Notes: generated from the letters alone by a model not told the origin. 64,000 nucleotides of DNA from Acanthaster planci (GCF_001949145.1 NW_019091397.1:1510505-1574504); one strand, 5' to 3'; positions 39,201-52,300 are shown, counted from the stretch's first letter. Made by a program: numbers and translations.

Positions 39201-42200
39201 ATGTTGGCGATGCCCTCCCCCCGAAACAGTTCTGTGAAAGAGCAGAAATACATGTACATGTACCCTGGCCACGTGCACAAGAACATACATGTACAAACCT
39301 AGAGCAAAAAGGAATGGCTGGAATGGGTTGACCCAAGTCTTCGATTTAAATCCAAAACTTACATACAGAACGAAAAGTTAAACGAGAATATTCCATGCCT
39401 CTAGAGGTTCCCGTCTCTGTCCCGGTCAGAAAGGTCCCTACGGAAATTTCCCACACCCTTGGTCACCATGTTCACTATATACATAAAAAACCTTGCGTGG
39501 GGAGGGAAGTGCATCAAGCCGTATAATCCCTGCTTCAGTTTTAAAATTACTTACTGAAGGTTCAACCTTTTAAAATAAAAGAACATGATTGAAATCTACA
39601 AATTACTACTCACGATACAATCCAAACCAACCATCTACAGCTACCGGTGCCAGGCCCTCTTGTCATGTTCATGGCATTACTTGCATACCCACACCTTAAT
39701 GGTACAGTCCAAGCTCCATGAGAAGGCAAGGTGGTGGTGATGAACAGCTGCACTGCCAGATATCACTTTTTTCATGTGAAAAAACTCCATTTTGTAAATT
39801 GATTTGTGACCATCAACTACTAGAAAGTCTCTTTCAGCTTGAGTGTTTTATTTCCATGCTTCTTTTGTTGATTGAACTTGTATTTCTGAGGAATTGACAC
39901 TGTGTTAATATTGCTGTCAGCAACAGGAATTTCATCTGTGATTACATGCAAAAAGCTGAAATTCTGAATGGTCAATTCAAAAGTGTGTTTACTCAGGAAA
40001 ATCCCACTAATTCGCTACCAGATCTGGGTACGAGCCCGTATGATTCTGTTGGTTATCTTGTCAGTTCAACAAAGGGAGTCACGGACCAACTTCTGAAAAT
40101 CAACCCATCAAAGTCTCAAGGCCCAGATGGGATACCCCCTGGTTTTTGAAGACTTCCGCTGATCGGCTGGCACCAATCCGAAAGACCTGTTCCAACTTTC
40201 TGTCAACTTGGGTCAAGTGCCAAAGGCTTGGAAGGAGGCTAACATCTCTGCTCTCTTTTAAATGGGCAACAGACTCGAAGCAGCCAACTACCGACCAGTT
40301 TCTTTGACCCCAGTCATCTCAAAGCTTCTTGAGCACATAATATACAGTCATATTATGAAGCACTGCATTTTGATAAACTTCATATTCTGACTGATTGTTA
40401 ACATGGCTTTCAAGCTAAAAGGTCAACAGAAACTCAGCTTATTCTCACAATCCATGACATCACTAAAGCTTTAGATGAGAACAAACAGTCGATGTTGCTA
40501 CATGTACATGTATATGAGATTTCACAAAAGCATTCAACAAAGTCCCTCATTGTAGATTAATCCACAGACTCAAGTATTATGGAATTAGAGGGTCGCTTGC
40601 TACATGTATGGATCGAGAGCTTTCTGATGGGTAGAACTCAACAGGTAGTGGTAAACGGCACAACTTCATCATCAGTCAGGGGCACTTCAGGGGCGTGACA
40701 GGGGGAGTCCTTGGTCTATTACCATTTCTATTAACCATTTCATAAACGACTTACCAGGAAAAATCACATCGAACGTTAGATTATTTGCAGACAATTGCTT
40801 TCTGTATACACCCATCAAATCAGCTGAAGACACAACCATACTTCAAGATGATGTTAAAGAGCTTGGCAACTGGCAAGACACATGGCTTATGCACTTGAAT
40901 GTCCATCTCGTCCAGAACCCCAAAACGTAACATCTACACCTTTTGTGGATAAGAATTGACATCTGTTGATTCACATCCTGACTTGGGAGTCTTGATATTT
41001 GACACACTCAGTTGGGATGCTCAGACTTCAGCAGCCCCTAAGAAGGCTCAACAATACAGAGAGTAATCAGACGCGATCTAAGCAACTGTTCCTTGGAGGT
41101 GAAATCAGCAGCCTATACAAGCTGTCCTAGAGTATGGGACTGTGGCTTGGGACCCACATAAAAAGAAAAACATCAAGACACTAGAAAGAATACAGAGACA
41201 AGCAGCTCCTTGGATATACCGGGAAGAGCCACTTAAATGGGAGTCCTTGGAAACGAGAAGGAAAATAAGAAAACTCAGCATAATTTACAAGATGGAAAAT
41301 AATATGGCAGAAATACCACTCAACAACTACTTCCACAAAACTGGGAGGCAGTCAAGGCAACACCACAAACAGTTCCGTCAAATGCAATCCTCTAATCAAG
41401 CCTTTGGAACAAGTAGTTTTTTTCCCATCGACCGTTAAGGATTGGAATACGTTGCCTGCAGATATCATTTCTTGTACATGTACTTCACTGGAGACATTCA
41501 AAGATGGGTTAGCTAGGTTTTATCAAGAATGATCCACGCAATGCACCGGCTGATGTGATGTGTCCTTACAGACATTTATTTGCCGGCTCAACTATGCAAA
41601 TACAGAGGATGAGTACAGTACAGCGGCACGGTGGCCTTCATCATGTTAACATGGTTAATGGTTTAATATGGGGCTTCTCTCTGAGCTCCGTAAACGTGTT
41701 CTAACAAGAGGAATATGGTGGAAAATGGGTTCTTGAAAATGCCAATGAAATTCATGATGTAATAAAGATTGATGGCCTGGTTTTGAAAAATATTTTAACA
41801 GAAAAAATTCCATAGGCCCTATCATACTTTTTTGGACTTTTTTGAACCCAATGATTTAAAGAGGTCACAGTATTTCCAAATTTTGGTGGGCTAAAGATGT
41901 AAAGGGGGTTTGAGTAACTTAGGGGGACAGATTTAAAAGAAAGCAGTGGCTATACACATATATTGTTTTGGAAGTTTAGACAGGTTTCTGTTTAATTTCA
42001 TGCACTAGTTGGGTGCACAGGGACCAAACAGTTTACAATGAATGGATCTCACTTTATTTCCCTCTAAAAAGAAATCCTCCAGTGATATGAATCTACCAAA
42101 AGTGAAAAGAAAAACATGTATAAAAGTAAACATGCAATCTGATTGAAAAAATTAAGGAGGAAAAAAGAATAGACTCAATCTTAGCGCATCACGTTTGCCG

Positions 42201-45200
42201 ACCAGCGTGCGTACCAATTTGGCTACCGCAGTGCCACGACGGTATTGGGAAATTAAAACCTTACATACATGTACATGTAGATTGACAGTGATAATTGTGC
42301 AATGCCATAACAATAGAATTTGAAAGTCGCCTTATAGTTGCCATAACAATAGCCTCTTTGTTAAAAGAAGGGGACCCCTCCAATTTCATGTGAAAAAAAA
42401 GGAATTTTTCACATGTAAATACATGTACATGTACGTTTTGGTGGTCATGGCAGCCTCTAACCTGTAGTTTATCTTGTAGAATGGTGCTCAAAATCATCCA
42501 AAATTTCTCTCCAAAGAAAGTGTGTTTAACAAAGATTCACCTCCCTTTCAATATCAAATGATTTGCAGGTCAGCATTTATACATAAGTCTGTAAACAAAC
42601 ACGGAACAATATACATACATGTACATACTACTCCTAGAAAAGTGGCCAGTGAGTGTGGACTTTTCTCTGCAATGCATAATGTACATGTACGTAAGCCTAC
42701 AACATGTAAAAGAAAATTCTCAAATATTCTGAATTTAAATCTACAGGCCAAACAAACGGAGCTGTCATGGCAGAGATACAAGGGACATCTGTTGAAGACA
42801 AAAGAACTCAAGGCAGCATCTGCGCAGACAAGATCAGTTGGAGTTAGTGATGTCGTGACAACTTTGCCAACCTCCTCACGGAAATTGTAACTATCTTGGA
42901 TTTAGTTTAGTTAAGTTTATTTTCATGCAAATTTTTAACTCTTCTAAAATCTAAAATTGGGTGTCCCTTTTTAATTCCATGGTTCTCATAATTTTTTACC
43001 TTGAGGGAGGGTCAGGAAAATTGGGGCTAAAAAAATTGCTATTTCCCCAGAAATTCTTGATAGTAATTTTTTTCAATTTTTGTCCCTGGGAAGTAAATTC
43101 CATATAGGTCAGTGGCATAACAAGTTTTTTTTTCCCTCAGTTGAAGCCAAAAATAAGGTTCAGTTGGAAATAAGAAGCAGTGTTAGAATTAACTTTGGAT
43201 GCCCTGATGTGTTCTTTATTGCCTTCTTCAGCAAGGCACACCAGACCATAACATCTAGTGCACTAGGGTTGAATAAACTACTATAATGGACCCTAGCCCC
43301 AGTGGCTATGCTAAATAAAAATCAGGGCATCTGTGTCAGGTGGTTGTATGTGGAGACATACATTGTACATGTACATGAACATCAAATCCAAACTTGTTAT
43401 TTTTTTCCCAAAGGGTATAGAGGTTTTTCAAGTGATGTAACATGAAGGGCAAAGGCATTTCAAGAAGCGCACCATGTCCTTGGAGGCTCATGCATTTTTT
43501 AATCTTGGTATTTCTATTGGTGATGTCATCTACAAAAGAATGTTGAGAGACTTCAAAGGCACACATGTTTCCGCACACATCTGCGTAGATTAAACGCTGA
43601 CCATCTAAAATCATGTGACTGAAAAGCCTCTATTCCAATGACTTTTGAGAGATGTTTCCCATGAGCATCCCTATAATGGTATAGTCCTGAAGCGCATCGC
43701 CATTGTGAAGTAATGATGCCTGCCACTCCATTGCAAATTTCAGGGACAAGTTTCATCCACTTTTCACTGATATACAAGCTTGCAGTTCAGCCTTCCACCC
43801 TTCCTTTTTTTTCGACAAATCTGCAAGATTATGTACATTGTGACCCCACACTTCTCAAGGCCCTACAACACTCCAGTGGCAGAGAGTCTGAAGAAATATT
43901 GTACTTGATAAAGTGTAGACATGCAGCTTTCTCTAAATGTACCAGTTTGCATTTAGTACATGTAGTCCATGCCAGTTGCTGGCAATTGCTATAGTTTTCA
44001 ACCAAAAAAAAGAAAATCGTTGTTGGAAATCTCACACCAACTGACAGGCATCAGATCACGAGAACGATTAAGCAAGTTACTAATCGTCATATCATTGCAG
44101 GTTCAACCAGTTATATCCCCAAGTTGATGAAATCTACCACTTGGAGTTGTTACTGCTTGAGCTGAATCAACAACTGATGGTTGCCGAGGCGACCAGAGAA
44201 AAAGGAAAGATTTTAAATGCTCTCGAGAAAGGTAAATCAACTCAAACAGGCTGCTAGCTGACTTGCACATTTATACTTCCCGACCGAAGAAGCTTATGTA
44301 GCATGTGAATGGAGAACCAATCAGGGCTATCTGATGTTGCCTTTAGCTTCAAATAAACTGTTATAAATTTGCATGAAGTAATACCAGTTTTAATTCTAAG
44401 CTGTAGTTCTAATATGTGTGAGATGGACACATTCAAGGAAACCTCGCAGCACAGTGATTATTGCATCTAACTCTTACTTCCCGAATAGCTGTATATGAGA
44501 AGAACAGGGCAGGGCCAGATGACACGGCCGACCATGCTTGTCTGCTGGGTGAGTGGTTTCAGCAGATGTCATGTGTGAAAAGTGTTAGTGATCCCGACTT
44601 GCATCCAACGATGGCATCAAAGAGTGGTACGTACATATATATATATCAGGGATGTGATTGGTCCAGATTTTTCTGGATTTCTGGAATTTCTGTGAGACTT
44701 TCCGGATTTCCGTATTGTCAATGCTTTCAATATATAACACAAGGACTACAATATTTGGTGCGAAACTAAGCAAAAGACTTGCACAAGTTTTGGTGTATAG
44801 CATGTACTTTCGCATTGTTACTCCCCCCGGAAATGCGCCAGATACATAGGTAATAGTACATTGAACGGAGGGGGTATCATTGTTAAAACATAGGGACCCA
44901 GGCCAGCAGTATGATCGTTGTGTGTATGTACATGGACATGTAATGTACGTACTGTACGTTCGCTGTGTGGATTTTGTGGATCACTGATAACTTTGTGTGT
45001 GTGTGTATTATACTTCTAGGTCTTTGATTGTCACCAATTATAGCTTACACGTATAATTGCAATTGAAGTGAATGAGGACAAGGGTTTTGTTGCAGTAAAT
45101 GCTAAATTGTATCTCTCAAAGTGAGAACAGCTCTTGTGGTGGCTTACATGAATCTCCTCATATAATCTAGATATGCCGCAAATTGTAGGGAAGCTGCGGC

Positions 45201-47393
45201 CGACCCGACTTGCAAAACCCTCCGACGAATGTTTGATGGAGTTTTCATTTCCCCAACTCACACCCCTGATATATGGCATGGATATATGTGACCCACTCTG
45301 TGAAAATGAGTCTTAAGTCACTAGAGCCACTTAGGAGAACGAAGTCCTTTAGAATAATTTTGCACAGTGTAAGTCAATAGGACCCCACAGCATTTTTCAC
45401 CATGGAGGATCCACTTTCACCAGGATGCCAAACTGAGTGATACATCAAAACGAAAAGCTCAAGTTGCTCTTTCCAATACAAACGAAAACTCAAAAAGTGG
45501 CTCTGGCGACTTAAGACACATTTTCACAGAGTGGGTCACATATGTTGGGAACGATCACCCGATCGCTCTGCAAGACCGGTCGATCCTGTATGAAATTACC
45601 AACTCTACTTCCCTTTTTTGAAACGTCTTCCACAATCTTGAAGTAGAAAGAAAATGCGCTTGGCTGATGGTAGAATTATTAACAAATTGTGCAACTGATC
45701 ATGCAAAGATTAGGCACTCGTGCTGGTCACCTTCTCCTGTTTTACATTTATATTATATATATACATGCACATGCTGTAGATATGAAACGGAAACCTTTCC
45801 AAAAAAACTGAATTGTAATACGATGAGTTACTTTTTCAATGAGCCAGTTTGGTATTTCAAAAAGCCAAGGTCTTTTGGGAACAAAGCGTGTGCGTGAGTC
45901 TGCATGTGGCTAGGCAGCATTGATAGGACAGACTGTCGTGTGCACGTGTAGCTATGCCTGAATAGCCTGGTACTGGGCATGCACTGTTGGAATACCAAAT
46001 TGGCTCATTAAGAAGGCTGGAAGTAGGAACAATGTGTATTTAGGAACCAGTTAAACAGAAATCCCATGGTCAATGGTCATGTCATGAATTGTGGATGTCA
46101 GAACTTCAGTAGACCTTGCCATTGACATGTCGCTTATTAATCCTTACAGTAAGAGAAATACTTTTTTTTTCATGTACCAAGTTCATTTCATTATATGTCA
46201 AGTTTGCCAAATCACATTCAAGCCAGGAGGATTTACTTGTATGTTGTGAAGCTGCTGCCACTGCAGTTCAAACAATTCTGAACTCTCTCACGTCCACCAC
46301 TGTGCTGGAACTCAGAAGTACATTCAGAAGTTTTGTTCTGTGAATTTGAATGGCGTCATGTTCTCAAGTACCTAACAAAGTAATGGTGGCTAGCTTTTAC
46401 TTTTGTCAATCTTGCAAAATCTCCCCAAGCTTTATGGTGGATTTTGGAGGATATGGCTTAGCATTCCATTTATAACAGTTTTGCTTTGTTGCAACAGTCC
46501 AAAACTTCCAAGTGGCTCTGTCAAATGTACACAACATCACCAATTATCTCTGTGTGATTGGATTATAGAAAGCTCTATCCAGAAAGACCGAGTGTTCTAC
46601 TGGGCCAAGTATGAGACACCATCAAGCCATACTGATGGTAATCAGACTTTGAGCTTTTCCACAAGACACTGTGGAATATGCATTCGCCTGTGTATAACAG
46701 CACCAAAGTAAGTGCCATATAAAGTATCCCTTCGTTATTTCATCATGTAGCATATGCGCTTGCCAGTTTCAACTTTAGTTCTCTGTGTCGTATTTTTGGT
46801 CAGATTGTTAAACTAAGTGTCACAGATAGTAAAACACAAAAATGTTAGAATTTACTGAGATCTGGATGTTTTTGTTTTTTGGGTTTTTTTGTTTCTCTGT
46901 GAGGAGACCGACGGTAGCTATTGACCTTTTGAACTAAAACTCTTCCCTTTCCTACCAGCAGCATTTAACTCACGTCTTTGTAGTAAATGTACCATGATCA
47001 AATTTCATTCTTACTACATGTGTAGAGACCACAATTCGTGCATCCAATGAAAAGAGAAATATTGACAGAATTTTCCAATTTCTCACTACAGTGTACTTTA
47101 TATTGTTTGACATTTCCTTGTAGGTTGCACCTGTTTTAGGTAGATATTTTTCACGCAAGAAATTAATTTGTCAGTGATAGTTTTTCGATTCTTTGTTTGC
47201 TCCCAGATATTTCAATGATGGGTCTCCACGATGCAGCCCAGGGACTATGTTTTTGACCTCGGACATACCTCTGGAAGGCCTTCAGCTTGGATTCCAACGT
47301 TGCATCAGGGACGGCCAACTGGCTCACGACTTTGTCATCAGTACAGTATGGAGGCTCATAGAGGACCAGATTCTTCCTTTTGTATCAACGTAG
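36239..47393 (+). CDS. Unrecognised 7-exon gene, 363-residue protein with N-terminal coiled-coil character
   Basis: I do not recognise this protein. Exons: 36239-36334, 42747-42886, 44101-44231, 44489-44626, 46150-46339, 46498-46707, 47207-47393. All have GT-AG borders and the phases match at every junction (0, 2, 1, 1, 2, 2). The sum is 1,092 nt with one open frame ending in TAG, which is unlikely by chance. Residues 1-50 are charged and helical (RRENDHLFEELKE, then a Lys/Gln-rich helix). Residues about 79-120 are Leu/Glu-rich (HLELLLLELNQQL), suggesting a coiled coil. Residues about 170-230 look helical with Cys/Ala. Residues about 230-363 are mixed, with Trp-rich motifs (CDWIIESSIQKD, DFVISTVWRLIEDQ). 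There is no signal peptide or membrane segment. The start is the first ATG; no upstream ATG is in frame. The exon 5 donor (CT then GTGAAT) is the weakest call. Exons could be missing inside the long intron 1. Confidence 0.72.
36829..36870 (+). other. 2A-like peptide motif (GDVEMNPGP) in the LINE leader
   Basis: The frame reads LSGDVEMNPGP, matching the D(V/I)ExNPGP signature that makes ribosomes skip a peptide bond between Gly and Pro. It sits just upstream of the PHD-type finger, where 2A-like sequences are known in some CR1/L2-type LINEs of sea urchins and other invertebrates. Confidence 0.8.
38010..39920. other. Non-LINE insert inside the LINE, content unrecognised
   Basis: This stretch interrupts the link between endonuclease and reverse transcriptase. 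It has a 146-codon plus-strand frame (38,502-38,942) and an overlapping 82-codon frame (38,831-39,079, SILDEITRTRSGQNISHLF). Neither matches a family I know. It also contains a TACATGTACATGTA palindrome near 39,250. It could be a nested element or LINE-derived spacer too decayed to read. Confidence 0.4.
42185..42240 (-). repeat. tRNA-like A-box fragment
   Basis: On the minus strand TAGCCAAATTGGT fits a tRNA A-box, but no B-box follows. Probably the 5' remnant of a tRNA-derived SINE. Confidence 0.35.
45285..45545. mobile_element. MITE with ~50-bp terminal inverted repeats
   Basis: The left arm begins ATATGTGACCCACTCTGTGA and the right arm ends TCACAGAGTGGGTCACATAT. The arms share about 45 of 50 bp, and the centre is non-coding. 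It lies in an intron of the unrecognised gene. AT-rich flanks fit a TA-type target duplication, which I cannot prove. Confidence 0.8.
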
Positions 47394-47893
47394 TTAAGAG
47401 GGTGGTTTCAATTTGGCTTATCACAATGGCAGTGCTGGTGTAGTCATCAACATTAGTTTTTTAAGAAATGGCTCAAACCACAAAAAGGCTGACAGACTTG
47501 TTCTTGTATGTGGATGAGCAAAACTGCAACACATTTCTGCTATTACCCTAGGCCCATACTCACAATGGGTTTGTGCGCATTGAAATGAAAACTAGTCACG
47601 TGCTTCGCACACAGTGTGCAAGTGGAACCAGTGTGTGGAACCTTACATGTATATACGCCACAGTTGAAACATTTTCCAAAGGAGGCAACTCTCAGCTGAT
47701 CGTTATTTAAAAATTTATGAGTTAAATTGAATATTCTGGAAGTTGCAGAATGGATGCATTGAAATTTGTGGTGTGCAAAATCTTTCCCCATTTGAGAAAA
47801 CTTCCAAAAAATTTCAGACAAGTGAGACTGAGATGGAATTTTTTGCTTTTGAAGTTTTTAAAGCATTTTGAGGGAACAAAAAACTACATAGTG

Positions 47894-47899
47894 AATAAA
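47894..47899 (+). promoter_or_regulatory. Possible polyadenylation signal of the unrecognised gene
   Basis: AATAAA lies 500 nt after the TAG stop at 47,393. Another AATAAA follows near 48,106. Both precede the convergent RGS gene's 3' end. Confidence 0.35.
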
Positions 47900-48259
47900 A
47901 TTTGCATTTCATATTTGAAACATTTCAGAGCTTGATTGGTATTTTTCTTTACGTTTGTTCTTCAAATTGTACCCACATTCCTTGTTTTTTTTTGGCAATG
48001 GCAGAATTAAAGAAGTACAAAAATTTGTCCAATGTGATTCATTTGACAAAGTCCAAAATGTGTTTATTAAGTTTTTTTATATCCAACGATGTCACACATT
48101 CACAGAATAAATATATATAAAACTGGAAGCTTAATTACATTCTAAGCAAGGGCTGGCTTTCTCAACATAAGCAGCTCAGAGATGAACGAAAAGGTCGTGC
48201 CCCACACCTCGTTTTGTAAGAAGATAAAACTGTGTCCAAATCTATTACTGGAATGTAAT

Positions 48260-48345
48260 TTTGTGGAGACTATCCATGGGCGGAGCCAAGGGACCCATCC
48301 ATTGGGGCCATGCCCCCACCCACCCCTTTCCAAAAGGAGCAAATG
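48260..48345. repeat. Possible repeat: G/C-rich block
   Basis: GGGCGGAGCCAAGGG then GGGGCCATGCCCCCACCC stands out from AT-rich surroundings. The region near 34,060-34,100 has a similar run of Cs after GTGGGGG. Likely an old repeat family, but I cannot align copies confidently. Confidence 0.3.
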
Positions 48346-48883
48346 CTCTAATGCAAAGTGCTAACAAGTTTAAACCCATTTCAATTTCTGACAAGTTGCA
48401 TTATGACGACAAAGCACTTTCGTACAAAGTTTTAAAAAATTGCACTAAATGAGCTTTTGATGAAAATAAAAATGCCTAAATATTTACACAGCATAATGCT
48501 CTTTCTTCAAATATGTTTAAAAATCTATGCAACTTTGTTCGTACATTTTGCATACTGGCATCTTGAATACATAAGTGCATTAATTTAACACGGTATTATT
48601 TCAATCACACTAGACTATATTCACAAAAAACATGATTCCTTAAAGACCAGAAAATGGTATGTCTTTTTCTGTTCTCCGTTTCAGTGCTCAAAATGCATCT
48701 ATGACATTTACTTTCAATGCTGATACCACCCAGCATTTAGAAGATGGCTACAGAAATTTGAAGTCTGAGGGAACAGGCTTGAATTTATGCTGGTAGCCTT
48801 TCTGGATTTCTTATGACATGTATAACGAAGACAGCTGTCAAACAGAGCGGTTGCAGGAATTTAAGGGCTGTTGTCAGATTTCC

Positions 48884-48889
48884 TTTATT
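48884..48889 (-). promoter_or_regulatory. Polyadenylation signal AATAAA, probably RGS gene
   Basis: On the minus strand AATAAA lies about 300 nt after the TGA stop at 49,188. It is the first canonical signal downstream of that stop. Confidence 0.5.
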
Positions 48890-49187
48890 TTGTACAAGGC
48901 AGCTATTTTGTTCATTGTTCCCTCCAATTTGACTTGATAATTTTCAAGAATCAATTACTTTTTGTGAACCTCTACTTAGACAGACATTTAACGTTTTTCA
49001 ATGTAACAGATTTGTGAAATGCAACAAATAACTTAATCAATACAATTTACTGATTTCAAAAACTTTGATCATACAGCAGTTGGGCACATGTCAACGTGAT
49101 CAGCACACACGATTCATGTTAAACTTGTACTAGTCTTCAATGGGACAAGGCATAGAGGTTTTATGACCTCTGACCCTCCGGGGTCAT

Positions 49188-49385
49188 TCAGGCAGTGACC
49201 CCGACCCTGGACGTTGTGCTGCGAGAGGCTTTGGTGCTTGTGGAATCCTGGGAGGCCAGCCCACTGCGGTTGGTCCCCACCCTCAGCCTGTGGAACTGCG
49301 GGGCCATGCTGGAATCAATGGAACTCGCTCGACGACTCTGGGTTGGGGAGACTGTGCCGTCGCTCACGTCAGAGTACTCAAAGTT
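49188..49385 (-). CDS. RGS gene last exon: Ser/Thr-rich tail
   Basis: Encodes NFEYSDVSDGTVSPTQSRR and a Ser/Thr/Arg-rich tail ending RSTTSRVGVTA before TGA. The acceptor is a good TTTTTTCCAAAA-type tract ending AACAG. The tail is typical of a disordered phosphorylation-prone C-terminus. The plus-strand frame over the same region is a shadow. Confidence 0.7.
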   Translation of the reverse strand, partial: NFEYSDVSDGTVSPTQSRRASSIDSSMAPQFHRLRVGTNRSGLASQDSTSTKASRSTTSRVGVTA

Positions 49386-52300
49386 CTGTTTTTTCCAAAA
49401 AATGAAAATAATTACATCAGCAATTTTGACAGTGTATTGTGTCTTTTCTAAGCAGTGTCTTCAAACTTGGAAGTTCACCACAGACAAAATTGAAGTTTCT
49501 AAAGCACATCTCCATGGTCAATCCTCTCGGGAAAATGAAACAGCTTCCACTAAAGTCTCACTGGACACTCCTGATGGCCCCCTTGAATGGCAGTATTCAA
49601 GCTGCCACAATGCTTACCGACATTAAAAGGGGCCACCGCAGATAACCAGTGATGGCATTATACATGTAGTTGTCACCAGAATTGTCTAGATTGTGTGCAC
49701 AAAAATAAATATTCAAGAGGTTAGCCATTTCCAAGACTATTCCAAGAAAGCGCAGCCTACATTCCCCTGTAAGATCATGCATATTGTAAGAATCTGTTAG
49801 AAAAGCAGAAGCTATTCAGAGCTGAAGGGTAACCCTACTTTATGGTTTTGCAATGGAATTTGACTTGTGTGTATGCATAGTCCTATGTATCTGGTGTGTT
49901 TTGTGTGCAATTTCACTGACAGTGCAGTAAGCACAGAATTCTACAACAAACCATAACAAAATAGCTATAGCTTCCTTTTCTGAGCTGTCTCCCATTTGGA
50001 AATTAATCGCAAAGGTTTACAGTGCCAAAAGAACAGACAACTGGGAAGCTTATAAAAGCTGACCTCACAAACTTCAGAACCATTTGCAAAAAGGAATTTA
50101 ACTCCAATTCGTGTGTGAAGCAAATGACAATTAAGTGCCACAAATAATGAGGCAAATGTCCCAACTCCTACTTGTCAGCTACAAATCATTCCCAGCAGTG
50201 CAATAATGCGACATCTGACACCAACAATAAAAAGTGCAAGACAGTAAGTGACCATTATTTCGAGGAGGGAGGGTTGATGGAATTAGGGGGTGCGGTCTGG
50301 CTGGGAATACCTACACAATTGTATTTTAATCCCAAAAAAATCTGTGAGATGACTTGCATCACTAAAGGATGATTCACACTTCCGGCAGACACAAAAGCAA
50401 AGCAAGTTTGATGTTACACAACATTTGCAACAATATTTGCCCAAGTTGAAATGTGTTCAACTTTTGCAAATTCGCAGCACAAGTATTTTATCCGACACCA
50501 TAAAATTGTGATTGTATTCCTTTTGCTCCAAGTATGAACCGACCTTAAAGTGAACATGCACCAGACCATCAACAGGCAGTTTCAGTCATATTCAACAGTG
50601 GATGGAACTGTTCAGCAGTGATGATGGAAAAGCAGTGTTAGTGTAAAAATGGGATATTAGACTCTAAGGTGGCCTAAAAAGGGGCAGTTTGGGGATGGAG
50701 GGGGCAAGGGTGCATGGGAGAAGTTTTGAGACTTTTTGGCAATTAGAGGACTCATCAGGGCTCTAGATCTGTTATCATCAGCGGTTGATTACAGATGTCA
50801 ATTGGAGAATAACCCAAAAGTATATTAAATTGCTTGAGTGGGGCATACTGGCACATTGCCATGACGGATCTAACCATAATACTAGCTGCAACTTTTGGGG
50901 GTAGCCTGATTCTCATATTTAACATCAGAATTTACTGAACCCGATTCAAGGGTGTGTGTGGTTTGCCCTGTTTCAAAGATATGATGAACAAATTGATGAA
51001 ATCGTGGAAGTTTGATGGGAAAGTGGAGAAAAGTTTGCAAGCAGAAATTTAACTCGGTGATTGTGGATAGACACGCAGGATTGACAACAGGAGGGTGAAA
51101 TTTCACTGGGGCAACTTCTTGGATTCTCTTTGATAGACCTGTTACATAGAGTGGGTTTAATTTGTCCCAACACATTGGGTTGTAACACTCTATACATTTT
51201 AGGAAAGCAATACGACATCTTTCAAGATACACCTTTGTTGTTTCAACTAACTGTTGTGAGTATTAGAACTCTGTGTGAAAGACTAAATGTAAAAACATCC
51301 TGCGTATGTGCCATAAATACTGGTCTTTTTTGCACCTTAACTTCATATCTCTGATTGATTTTGTGTGTCGCTGGCTCTTATGACCCATCTACAAGAGTTT
51401 AGTACAATACATGTAATCAAATAAGGCTTACTTTAACCACATGCTGCCGGGTGCTTTTAAAAATGCAGGGCACACATATAGGCAATTTTCTAGATTTTCA
51501 GTTTTAAAAATTCTTCAAAAATTCATCATTTTATTTAATGGGCATTTACACCCACGCGAATGACTGTTTGGTGGCTACTCTAAGCTGACAGGTGACCTTC
51601 GTTGACTCCTGAATATTTCAGCCTAGGCATGCCACCCTGTAAAGAGAGCCCAGAATTGTGAGGTGTTGCGTAATTTCCTTTGTCCCCAGGGAATGCAAGC
51701 AGCTAATCAATGGGGCCCTGGAGCACATTTGTCTGCATGCTATGCCCAAAACAGTAGTTTACTGTTTAAAAGCAGTGACGGATTACCTTCAAAAATGCAA
51801 GCTGAAAAATGATGGCAATTCCCAGCAGCAGGTCTTTTGTTCCGAGTACGGTCTTTTGTAACGCGGACCAGCTCTTTTGTCCCATTTCGGGCACCCAGGC
51901 TCTGCATATAAGCCCATGGTGCTTGAAATGGGGTTCCCCAGCAGCAAGTGGTTAAATACAGGATTTGATTTTTCTACAGTTAGGATGTAGACAGATTGAG
52001 TCAAAGTTGCTAAGGCAGAGACCTCAAAAGTAAGAAAGTCACAGCCCGAATCAAAACAAAGGTTTGAGAAATGGCCCAGGTGAGGTTTCATAGTTGTTCC
52101 TACTACCCTACTTTACAGATAAACTTGTCACTGTGTGCACACCAAACAGTAAATAGAAGAGAAGAACAGGTGAAATTAGAGCAAGAGATTTCAGGCAAAC
52201 TGACTTTATGGGGACTTCCAACCATCGGCAGGTATGTCAAGCCTCCATTCCTAAGATTGACAGCATGCGAGGGGGTTCAGGCAGGGAAACAAGGGCAAAG

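Larger units (their letters stand above)
36800..41580 (+). mobile_element. Decayed CR1-like non-LTR retrotransposon (LINE) in intron 1 of the unrecognised gene
   Basis: Plus-strand fragments appear in the order of a CR1-clade element. At about 36,800-36,870 there is a leader with a 2A-like motif. At 36,880-37,150 there is a Cys/His-rich PHD-type finger region, broken by frameshifts. At 37,440-37,830 there is an apurinic-type endonuclease start (EVICSTESWLDP). From 39,950 to 41,440 there are reverse transcriptase fragments: GPDGIPP, ANYRPVSLTPVISKLLEHII, a catalytic-box remnant LFADNCFLY where Asp is replaced by Asn, and a tail with LERIQRQAA. Many stops and frameshifts interrupt it, so it cannot be active. 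About 1.9 kb (38,010-39,920) between endonuclease and reverse transcriptase does not match a LINE and looks like a later insertion. Confidence 0.85.
47394..49187. other. Convergent 3' region between two genes
   Basis: Contains the 3' UTRs of the unrecognised gene (plus) and the RGS gene (minus), with poly(A) signals at 47,894 (plus) and 48,884 (minus). A G/C-rich repeat lies near 48,280. No other exon is supported. Confidence 0.5.

Noticed and set aside
36239-47393. Assignment of the unrecognised gene to MEI4, HSF2BP or speriolin
   Set aside because: Remembered landmarks of these families do not appear in the translated exons.
49195-49626. 143-codon plus-strand frame over the RGS last exon
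   Set aside because: The minus-strand exon has a good acceptor, a matching phase and a Ser-rich tail; the plus-strand frame is its shadow.
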